Assembly: GCF_037042905.1 (NCBI RefSeq)
Contig: NW_026974141.1
Coordinates: 3,836,001-3,900,000 of the forward strand
Length of the DNA: 64,000 bases
Direction: 5' to 3'
Source of the DNA: Lytechinus pictus
Lineage: Eukaryota > Echinodermata > Echinoidea > Temnopleuroida > Toxopneustidae
The notes beneath the pieces were generated by a model. That model had not been told where the DNA came from, did no database searches, and saw only the letters and a program-made list of their open reading frames with translations. Each line of letters begins with the position of its first letter. Position 1 is the stretch's first letter. Made by a program: the position numbers and the translations under genes. Positions 47,101-59,100 of the stretch are shown here, in pieces.

Positions 47101-50100
47101 TAACAAAACAGTAAAGCCCCAGTCACATATAGACCCCAGACCATCCCGGATCTGATCCGGGGTGGTCCGGGGAGAGATCCGTGTTGGCGCCTTGGGCATC
47201 CTTGGAGGTCCGTGTTGGTCCTTGAATGTCCGGGAGGCCAACACGGCAGTTTTTGACTGTCAAAAACATCCGGCGTCATCCGTGGACTGCCGGGTAGACA
47301 AGCAATCCGGGTTGGTCCGTGTAGCTGACGTGTTGGTCCGTGTAGCTGACGTGTTGGTCCATGTTGCTGACGTGTAGGTTCGTGTAGTTGCCGTGTAGGT
47401 CCGTGTAGTTGCCGTGTAGGTCCGTGTAGCTGCCTGGAGTATATTTAGCAGTCCGTGTTTTTTCCCCATCAATGTTATACAACACTGTTTACTTTATGAA
47501 CTTTTCAGTAGTTGCTAAACAGTTGACATTAACATAATTATGCTTAATTTATGTAAGATTAAATATTCAAAATTGAATTTCTTGTTTAACATTTCAAGAA
47601 CTTAACAACTACTGTAAAAACATTTAACTGTGTTGTATAAAAAAATAAAACAGCGTTTTTACTGGTTAAGGAAGTTTTGAGTTTTTATATACTTTTTATT
47701 TTGTAATTCACTCAGAAATCAATTACGATGTTGCGACAAGGATGAGAAAATGAATGAAATAAATAAAATTGACAAGAATCAGCTCATTTTTATGAGCAAA
47801 TTTTCATTTGCCGTGCTTGTCAATATAGCTGACGTTATGGTCCGTGTGGTTGACGTGTTGGTTCGTGTAGCTGACGTGTTGGTCCGTGTTGCTGACGTGT
47901 TGGTCCGTGTAGCTGACGTGTTGGTCCGGGTAGCTGACGTATTGGTCCGTGTAGCTGACGTGTTGGTCCGTATTGCTGACGTGTTGGTCCGTGTTGCTGA
48001 CGTGTAGGTCCGTGTTGCTGACGTGTTGGTCCGTGTTGACGACCAGATGATCCGTGTAGACGACGTGCTCTGTCGGCATGGTCCGTGTAGATCCTTGTGA
48101 AGATGCCGTGTTTGCCGTCATCAACGCTCGTCGACGCTTAATCCAGGGCAAAACGATCCCGGACCTCCCCGGATCATGCCGGCATTGCCGTGTTGATCCG
48201 TGAGGATCCTTGTCTATTTGTGACTGGGGCTTAAGAAGAAAAAAGAGAAAAGTGAGAGAAGGCAGTAGCCAGAATATAGAGAATTTATCGCCATGCCGTG
48301 GAGACTCTTCTTCGGATGGAAATGACCAATCAGTTTTTCAAACTCCAACTGCCTCCTCCAACCATAATAACATGACGGTATTAATTATGCCCATTGCCAA
48401 AGAAAGGTCACTGAGAAATGTTAATATGCGGACAGTTGCGAATGCAATCCATAATTGTTCTGGATCAGCACCTGCTAACATGAATTTCTTTAGGTCAGGC
48501 ATTCTTATCAAGTGTGTAAATACTAGACAGTATAAGTTACTACATGACATTGAAGATATTGGTAACATACCGGTTAAAGCCATTGATAGAACAATCACGC
48601 TAAAAGGTGTTATCTCTGACATCCCCACGGAAATGTCAGAGGAAGAATTACTCGTTGAGTTGAAATCACAACATGTAGTAAGTGTAAAGAGAATTATGAG
48701 AAAGGGAAATAATAGGCCTAATGATGCAAACAACAAAGAAACAAATTACCCTACTCGTAGCTTAATCATTTCCTTCGAAAAGGTGAAAACTCTACCAAAA
48801 AACAATACATCCCCTGACTTATTCGTTGCTTCCAATGTCAACGATTTGGACATACAATAGCTAATTGTCGCCAAAAACTTAGATGCGTTCGGTGTGGAGG
48901 TGAACATCCATTTGAGGAATGCAATCGCAAGGAAGAGCGAAATTGTGTTAATTGTGGAGGTAACCACTCAGCCGCCTTTAGAGGATGTGAAGAAGCAATT
49001 AAGGCAAAAGAAATCTTAAAGATTAAGGTTGTCAATAAAATGAACTATGCACAGGCGCTCAAAAAATACAATGGGATGCAGCAAAATGACAAAAATCTTG
49101 CTAATAATGATAGCGCGCCCTCATATGCACAGGCTGTCAAACCTAACTCCAAAAGTGCTCACATTGGAAGCAAGGAAAGTCGACCGAACGAGATAACAAT
49201 CGAGGCTGAAATTCATGATGATTCAACTTCAATTCATGAATCCGCACAAGCAGATCTCCCTGGCCCAACCCTAGTAGGAAATAAAGTGAAACAGGTTGAA
49301 ACTAATAGATATAGGCCAACCCCCTGGCAAAAGAGAACTTCTTGATGTCAGCATCCAATGAGGATCTGATTACTTTCTTTGTAAAATTGTTTATGATTTT
49401 CTTCAAAGAACACTCAGAGGCCGAAGTTGTAACTCTCATTGAGTCCTCTGTTGAAAAACTTATGGCTACCAATCCATCAAGAGCGAGCTAATTAATTCAT
49501 TCATGACTGCACTTTTAGTCCTACAATGGAATGCACAAAGTATGATTGGACACGGTGATGAGTTAATAAAGTATTTAGAATGTAATAAGAATACACCTTT
49601 CCACCTCATCTGCATTCAAGAAACGTGGTTTTCAGAGGAACATATACTCCACATCCCGAATTATAGCTGCTTCACTAGAAATAGAGATAAGCAGCGAGGT
49701 GGTGGATGTGCATTATATGTTCACGACTCTGTTCACTACGATTATCCTACAATACACGCAGATATAGAAATGCAATTGATAAATTTATATATGCATAATT
49801 TTACTTTATCCGTTGTCAATTATTATAATCCTTGTGAGAGAATAGACGAAAACATTCTAAATACTTTATTGCGCCATGTTAAGGACACTACGAAATTGTT
49901 ATTATTAGGGGAATTTAACTCCCACAATACACTTTGGGGAAGCGATACAACAGATAACAATGGGATCCTGATAGAAGAATTTCTTATGCATCATGATTTG
50001 ATGGTTCTTAATGATGGCTCAGGTACAAGATTGAATCCTGTAACAGGAAAAACCTCATGTTTAGATTTATCTATTATCTCCTCTTCCTTAGCTATGAACT

Positions 50101-53100
50101 GTCAGTGGTACACCCTTCCTGACAAATTTGGAAGTGATCACTTTCCAGTTATAACAGAAATATATACCGGTAAACAGATCTCGAAACAAGACGAAGTAAG
50201 AGAGACTAAATACAAATGGTCCCTGAAAGGTATGGACTGGAAATTTTTCAGTAATATATGTGAGAAAATCTATAAAAAATAGTATATGAATAATAATATT
50301 GATGTTAACATTCTTTATGAAAGATTTATGGACATTTTAGCAATGTCTCTAAATGAATCGGCACCCATTAAGAAAAGGGCGCATCGCAATCCAGTCCCAA
50401 GGTGGACAACGAAATGTTCCTTAAAAATCAAAGAAAGGAATAAAGCGAAAAATAAATTAACAAAATGTCTATCAACTGAGAACATGATTACTTATAAACA
50501 AAAGAAAGCTGAAGCTCAAAAAGAAATTCGACTTGCCAAACGTCAGTATTGGCAGTTATACTGCTCTAAATTGAGTCGCTTCACTCCGCTTGGTCAAATT
50601 TGGCGTTTTGTTAAAAGATTGAAAGGTGTCCCTAATCCAACAAGGCGTAACATGCCTGTATTGTTCTTAGAGAATGGAGAAACGCTTCTCAGTGATACAG
50701 ACAAAGCCAAAGCCAATGCTTTTGCTCGATCTTTTGTCCAAGTTGGAGAAACTACCAATGCTGACAGTTCGGATAAAGAGATCAATAGGCAGTTTGAAAA
50801 TCTTCCTTTCAAGAACACAGGTAATATGCCTCTAGCAATTAACGAACAATTTCAGATGATAGAGTATCATATAAAGTATCCTAGTCCAGGATAGGCCCCA
50901 TAGAAAATTGTCCAAACCTTGTTTTTTCCTATATACAATATTTTTTCATGGTTTCTTGTCAATTTGAGGGTGCTGATTACGAATCTGAATGATGCCACTC
51001 GTGTAACCTTGAGCATTTTCCGCAAATTGGCAAAATCTAATATGGCCGCCAAAATATGCAAATTACCCATGAAAATCATAAAATTGCCAGTAGATTGGCT
51101 ATAAAATGTATGTAATTGTGTTGCAGGAGTGAAATACTCTCTCAAAAAACGATTTTTGAAAAAATATGTATTTTCTTGATATTTAAAATGGCCGCCATAG
51201 ACCGCTGTATTCAACTTTATGTACAATATGAATGGGGAAAATAATTTTCACAAAAGTGAGCACTAAATGCAAGTAATTGTGATTTTTTGTGAAGTAATGG
51301 ATGAAAACATGATTGCTAACGAAAAATATCATTTGTTATGTCATATGTGTAATAAATGAAGCATTTTAGTATTCAAAAAGCCACCGAACGCCCTGACAGT
51401 ATTATGTATAATGTTAATGGGGACAAAAGAAAATCACAAGAGTGAGTACTAAAATGCATATTATTAAGATACGCGAGTGGCATATTGGCTAAAAATTCAA
51501 TTTTAACGGAATATAATATGTGAGATGCAATTTATGTGATAAATGCTGTATTTTGAAATTCAAAATGGCCGCCATATGCCCATTATACATTATGTACAAT
51601 GCGAATGGAGAAACTCATTTTCACGAGAATAAGTACATAAAATGCATGTAATTGTGATATACGAGTAAAATATTGTCTGAAACACGTTTTCTAGCTAAAC
51701 ATATCATTTCTCTAGTCATGCATGAGATAAATGCTGTATTGTTAAATTCAAAATGGCCCCTATAGGCCCTAACAGTATTATCTACAATGTAAATGGGGAC
51801 ATGTAATTTTGTAAGAATTTGGATTTGCTTGACTATGAAATCCATATAATCCTTTTGTATGAGTAAAATATTATTTGAAAGCATGATTTTTATGAAATAT
51901 AGCATTTCTTCTGCCATGTAAGTGATATTATACTGTATTTTGACATTCAAAATAGCCGCTACAAGCCTTAACTTAATTATGCTACATGCGTTTAGGGAAA
52001 CTTATTTTCAGTGATAATCCTAAAAAATATGCATGTTGCTGTGATGTACGAGTAAAAATATTGTCTTAAATATGATTTCTAAATAAATACATCCCATGTT
52101 GCTCATGGAGGTAATAAATGTTGTACTTTGAAATTCAAAATGGCTGTCATAGGCCCTAAAAGTATTATGTACATTGTAATTTGGTACATATAATTTCGAC
52201 AGAATTTGGCTTTGCTTGACTATAAGAATTGCATATAATTGTGATGTAAGAGTGAAATATTGTCTAAAACCATGGTTACTAACGAGATATATCATATCTG
52301 GTGTAATTAAGGTGGCAAATGCTGCATTCTGAAATCGTAAATGGCCGCCATAGGCCCTTACTGTATAATGTACAATTTGAATGAGGACAGAGAATTTTCA
52401 CAAAAGGGCATATGGCGGCCATTTTCAATTTTGAAATATAACATTAATCACATAAATTTTATATAATATGATATATTTCGTTAGTAACCATGGTTTTAGA
52501 CAATATTTCACTCATACACCACCTTTTAGTCAAGCAAAGCGAAAATCTGTTAAAATCATTTGTCCCCATTCACATTGTACATAATAATGTTAGGGCCTGT
52601 AGCGGCCATTTTGACTTTCAAAATCCAGTATTTTCACCTACCTGGCAAGAGAACTGATATATTTTGTTAGAAATTGTACTTTCAGACAATATTTTACTCA
52701 TAGATCAGAATTACGTGCATTTATGGTGCTCACTCCTGTGAAAATTGATTTCCTAGTTCGCATTGTACATAATACAATATATGTCTATGGCGGCCATTTT
52801 GAAAGTCAAAATAAAGTATCATAACACAAACTTAAAACCTGAATGATATATTTCGTTAAAAATTATGTTTTTTTAGACAGTATCCCAATTATTTATCACA
52901 AATAAATGCATTTCAGTGCTCACTCTTGTGATTTCATTGGTCCTCTTTCCCATTGTACATAATACTTTTAGGGCCTTTGGCGGCCATTTTGAATATCAAA
53001 ATACAACATTTATCACATACATGGCATATTAAATAATATATTTTGTGAACAATTATGTTTTTAGTCAGCATTCCACTCGTTTACTTTAATAATATGCATT

Positions 53101-56100
53101 TTAGTGCTCACTCTTGTGATTTGTTTTTGTCCCCTTTGCTGTAGTACATAATACTTTTTTGGCCAGTGGCGGCTATTTTTAATATAAAATACAACAATTT
53201 TCCCATACATGACATGATAAATGATATATCTTGTTAACATTGATGATTTGCATACGTTACTTCGTCCATATATCACAATTACTTGCAGTTTAGGGAATAT
53301 TTTTGTGAAAAATATTTTTCCCTATTCCCATTGTACATAATAAGGTATATGGCGGCCATTTTGAATATGAAGAAAATAAATATTTTTTTCAAAAATCGTT
53401 TTTTCAGAGATTATTTTACTCCTGCAACACAATTAAATACATTTTGTAGCCAGTCTGCTGGCAATTTTATGATTTTCATGGGTAATTTGCATATTTTGGC
53501 GGCCATATTGGATTTTGCCAATTTGCGGAAAATGCTCAAGGTTACACAAGTGGCATCATTCAGATTCGTAATCAGCACCCTCGAATTGACAAGAAACCAT
53601 GAAAAAATATTGTATATATGAAAAAACAAGGTTATGCCTCTTCTATCCTGGACTATCCTACAAGGTAAGAAACCCTCAACTCCAGGAGAAAATGGAATAG
53701 GTTATCACGTGTACGAGCACCTGCCGGAGTCCCTTAAACATATGATGTTACTTGTTATTAATAGGATCTGGGAAACCGGTACAATACCAGTGCCATGCAA
53801 GCACTCCATACTTATTCCCATGTTAAAGCAGGACAAAAACCCATCCAAAACAGATTCTTATCGACCCATTGCACTCACGTCCTGTTTCATCAAACTTATG
53901 GAAAGTATGGTAAAAAAAACGACTTCAAATGTATCTTGAAAAACATGTTTTACTATCTCCTATACAGAATGGATTCCACAAAGGTCGAGGAACGATTGAT
54001 AACATTGTTCATCTTGAGAATGAAATTCAAAAGAATTTGAAAACTGGTGTTAAAACATTGGCAATCTTTATAGACATAAAGAAAGCATTTGACTCCCTAT
54101 GGACAAAAGGACTCCTAGTCAAATTAAGTAAATTAGGTCTTACAGGAAACATTCTACTTTTCTTAAAAAATCTATTGACACATCGCACTATTCAAGTTCG
54201 AGTAGGGGATCATCTTTCTGACATTATGGAAACCAATAATGGAATTCCTGAAGGCAGTAGCCTTAGTCCTGAATTGTTTAATATTATGGTGCATGATATT
54301 CCAATTTCACCAACCATTCACAATCTTCTTTATGCTGATGATTGTGTAATATGAAAATCTGCCAATGATATAAGAGAGGGTACCAAAGAAATCCAGGAAT
54401 ATCTAAATATACTTCGTGACTGGTTTCTCTCTTGGGGAATGATGATTTCTTATGAGAAAACGGTTCCCGTACTTTTCTCCTATTCCCCTCGATATGATCC
54501 ACATCTCGAGATATATTTGGGGGACAACCTCCTAACGCCAAGGAAGGAGTACAAATATCTTGGTACTATTTTCGACTCTAGGCTAACATGGAGACCCCAC
54601 ATACATGAAGTAGTTCAAAGATGTAAAAAGAGAATTAACATTTTGAAATGTTTATCTTATGCCAATTTCTGTGGTAATGTTGGAGAACTACTTCACGTAT
54701 ACCGGGCAATTATTCGGTCTCTCATGGATTATTCATGTGAGGCTTATGACTCTGCAACCACAAATGTTAAAAATATTCTTAACTCTTGCCAATATCAGTC
54801 ACTCGCCATATGCGCGGGAGCAAAAAGGGGCACTTCCCTTCGAACTCTTCAAGTAGAACTTGGAGAAATGCCCCTAGATATACGACGTGAAATGCTGAGC
54901 GTAAGACTCATGAAACGCATAGATAGTATACCAAATCATCCATTGAAACAAGATCTTCAAGACTGTTGGCAGTTTCAGTTTTACTCTGACAAGAACACGA
55001 GGAAGCCTTTCGGGGAAAGAATATCGAAATTACCCGAGCCTCTCCAATATGAAATTGAGGATATGTACTCGTATACTTTTATACCTTATTGGCATTATCG
55101 GTCACCAATAATATCCATGGAGATATCCGATTATATATCGAAAAGTGACAATTTAACATTCCAGAAACAAACAAGTCTTGAATTAATACACAAGAAGTGG
55201 TATAACTTCTTACAAATCTTCACTGATGGTTCGAAGTCTCCTGAAACTGGAAAAGCAGCAGCAGCATTTCATGTACCCTATTACAAATATATACATTCAA
55301 TGAGACTCCAAGATAATACATCGTCTTATAGATAAGAGCTTGCAGTGATTATACTAGCATTAAATTGGTTGAACCAATTACCCGGTCTTTATACAGGAGC
55401 GCTAGTGTTTTGTGATTCACTCAGCGCACTAGAGGCAATCAAAACTAAAAAAGAAACTAACTTTGTGAATGAAATTCTGTTAATGTATACACAATTGTAT
55501 GATAAAGGAATAACAGTGTATTTTGAATGGATCCCAAGTCATTGTGATATCAGGAACACTGAGGTGGTGGATATCGCAGCCAAAAAAGGTTTACGGCACA
55601 GCCAAATTGATGTAAATAACAAAATTAGTAAGCATGAATCAAACTGCATTCTTAAAATGTACTTTACACAAGTATGGCAAAAAAAATGGAATGAAACATT
55701 ATCCCCCTTGAAGGACATTCAAAAATCAGTTTCGAAAACTTTCAAATGTGTTCTACACCAGAGATATAGCACATCTATTTTACATTGTCTCCGAATGAAC
55801 AATATTGATCTTAACGAGAATAGACGGCTTGTTAACAACCATGAAACAGGTCTATGCTCATTCTGTGCTGTGTCGGAAACAACTCTCCACTATCTCACAA
55901 AATGTCCCGAATACTCACAAGAAAGGGAAAAGCTCTTACTTGAAATAAATAAAAGTGAATTGGATATAAAGAGAATTCTCAATTCAGCAGAGTACTCGCA
56001 TCAAAAAGCTTTGGTATCCTTCGTAAGAAGGACCCAAAGATTCACATAGTATATTCGAGTCGTTTTAACATATTGTTAATTGAAATAATTGAAATAATTG

Positions 56101-59100
56101 AACGTTGTATTTAGTTCCATTCATGTATGAATCTCATGTTTGATGACTCTTATAAACCCATGTTGGGGAAAATAATTATATACGTGTTGATATGAATGCA
56201 TTACACATATGTCTTTTGTATGATCTTATCAATTTGTAAATATCTGATTTATTGAACAAACTATGAGATGTGAAAATTAACCCAATGCACGATAACTGCA
56301 CAAGACTCAGAACGTTTGTTTTGTCTCGAACCTAACCATTTGTACTAACTTTGAATTTCGAAAAGCGGATGAAGGAGATCATTTCGTCAACAGACATCAC
56401 ACAGCCTTGACTGGTATTGGGGGGGGGGCCTAAGGCTACGTATGCGCATCATGCAGTAGCTGAGAATCCTGATCAATGTACCGATCCGGGCTTGGCCAGA
56501 AAATACATCTAAAGAGGTTAAGTGATTTGTGATGACAGTCTGTTGTGATTCTCCAAAATTGCGCGAATAATGCAGCGCTCTACCTTCCTTTTACTGAATT
56601 GATTCAAGTACAGAAAAGTTATAAATAAAATTACCGCAAATTATGCTGGCGCAAATATTCACTACTGAATGACACGCGCCGTATAAGCTAAAACAACAAC
56701 AACAACAACAATTATTTAACATAAATAAGATAGTGGGGGTCTTTGATTCGTGTTAACTTTTTAAAAAATGATTCGTAATTTTGAAACAAGTGGATCTGGA
56801 GGAAAGACTACGCTATATTTCCATGTAATTCAATATCAATAAGACTGTGGGGCCTTTGTTTTATTATTATTATATTTTCTATGATTTGGTATTAAAAAAA
56901 ATGGGTCTTGAAGAAAGACTACGCTATATTTTCAAGTTATTCAAAATCAATGAGATAGTGGGGTCTTTGTTAATAGTGTTCTTTATGATATGCAATTGTG
57001 AAATAACCGGTGCTGGAACAAAGACTACACCATATTTCGATACTAACTGGGCATTGTGGCGTGCACCTGTAATCCAAGCTATGTGGGGAAGTTACAAATT
57101 GATGCAGAGGTTCGAGCCCTGGTCACGTGTTTCGGATGGTGAGACGTTAAGGTTGGTCCCAGACGTAAATAATCATATGTGATTGATACAACTCTGACAA
57201 AACTCAAATACACACACACACATACACACTATTCAATGTTGAAAACATTGCGGGGTCTGCTTTTGGTTGTTGTTGTTTTATTTTTAAATGATTTTTTTTT
57301 ATAACTGGGTCTGGAGGAAAGACTATGCTATATTAACATTTTGTTCAACATTAATAAAATCGTGGGGTCTTTGTTTTTTTTATTATTATTTATTATTTTT
57401 TTATTTGCTATTTGAAATATTTGGGTCTGGAGGAAAGACTACGCTAAACTTCTATGTTATTCAACAATAAGAATTAATTTTGGGATCTTTATTTGGAAGA
57501 TTGTTTGAATGTTTTATATAACCGGGTCTAGAGAAAAAAAAAACGACTTTGTGCTATATGAACGCATTATTATAGGGTTTTATTTTAGAAGAGATTCGCC
57601 AAAAATCCCTTCAAATTTTGTAACATTTGTGGGTAAAGTCATTATTACATTTGTGGGCGATCAAAAATTATTACATATGTGGGTTACGTGCATTATTACA
57701 TTTGTGGGGTGAAATAATTACATTTGTGGGTAAAGGGTTTTAGTTTTAAGTAACTGGGTCTGGAGAAAAGACTACGCTTGATTCTCAATTTACTCTTAGC
57801 GCATATATTCACAATAAGCGCCGTATAAGTTAAAACAACAACAAAGACATTTATTCCACCAGTTTTACTTAACTGGGTCTGGAGAAAAGACTACGCTTGA
57901 TTCTCAATTTACTCTTAGCGCATATATTCACAATAAGCGCCGTATAAGTTAAAACAACAACAAAGACATATATTCCACCAGTTTTACTTAACTGGGTCTG
58001 GAGAAAAGACTAAGCTCGATTCTTATTTTTATTGGCGAAATTATTCACCACTGAATGATACCCGCCGTATAAGCTAAAACAACAACATTTTATTCCACTT
58101 GAATATCATTATCGAATCTTCGTTTTGACTTATATTATAATTTTTGAAACAACCGGGTCTGGAAAAAAAACTTTGGACTTATATTATAATTTTTTAAACA
58201 ACCGGGTCTGGAAAGAAGACTTTGCACTTTGTGCTATATGAACGCATTACTATATGGTTTTAGTTTTTAGTTACCAGGTCTGGAGAAAAGACTATGCTTG
58301 ATTCTCAACTTACTCTTAGCACATATATTCAACATATGCGCCGTATAAGTTAACACAACAGCAAAGACATTAATTCCACCAGTTTTGATTAACTGGGTCT
58401 GGAGAAAAGACTAAGCTCGATTCTCATTTCCATTCCACTGGAATATCATTATCGTATCTTAGTTTGGACTTATATTATAATTTTTGAAACAACCGGGTCT
58501 GGAAAAAAGACTTTGGACTTATATTATAATTTTTGAAATAACCGGGTCTGGAAAAAAGACTTTGGACTTATATTATGATTTTTCAAACAACCGGGTCTGG
58601 AAAAAAGACTTTGGACTTGTATTATAATTTTTCAAACAACCGGGTCTGGAAAAAAGACTTTGGACTTATATTATAATTTTTGAAATAACCGGGTCTGGAA
58701 AAAAGACTTTGGACTTATATTATAATATTTTTAACAACCGGGTCTGGAAAAAAAGACTTTGGACTTATATTATGATTTTTGAAATAACCAGGTCTGGAAA
58801 AAAGACTTTGGACTTATATTATTATTTTTTAAACAACCGTGTCTGGAAAAAGGACTTTGGACTTATATCATAATTTTTTAAACAACCGGGTCTGGAAAAA
58901 AGACTTCGCACTTTTGTGCTATATCATGGACCTATTGCGATAGGTCCATCGCTATATGAACGCATTACTACAGGATTTTAGTTTAGAACGGATTCGCCAA
59001 AAATCCCTTCAAATTTATTACATTTGTGGGTAAAGTCGTTATTACATTTGTGGGCGATCAAAAATTATTACATTTGTGGGTAAAGTACATTATTACATTT

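Larger units (their letters stand above)
47021..49345 (+). pseudogene. LINE ORF1 (Gag-like, three CCHC knuckles), interrupted
   Basis: Starts [12 protein letters not shown] at 47021 and runs to the Harbinger-like MITE at 47115. After the MITE (48232) the same frame resumes ([12 protein letters not shown]), and runs to a stop at 48860. The knuckle region [22 protein letters not shown] and [15 protein letters not shown] is in another frame (about 48827-48990), continuing to a stop at 49345. The break is therefore a small indel near 48790-48826. The product binds element RNA. Knuckle spacing matches I/Jockey ORF1 proteins. Confidence 0.82.
46773..56640 (+). mobile_element. I-clade LINE (RNase H-bearing), split by two insertions
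   Basis: Sequence unrelated to foldback 1 begins about 46773 and the foldback resumes about 56641. Content: 5' region, ORF1 with CCHC knuckles, ORF2 with endonuclease, RT, RNase H and a C-terminal CCHC. RNase H plus the knuckle-bearing ORF1 suggests the I group (for example Nimb-like). Insertions at 47115-48231 and 50882-53655. Non-functional. Exact ends and target duplication not determined. Confidence 0.82.

Noticed and set aside
47750-48007. Open frame with repeated RVADVLV heptads
   Set aside because: Produced by a 21-bp minisatellite; the opposite strand is equally open.
48338-48736. 132-codon minus-strand frame
   Set aside because: Antisense shadow of the LINE ORF1 frame.
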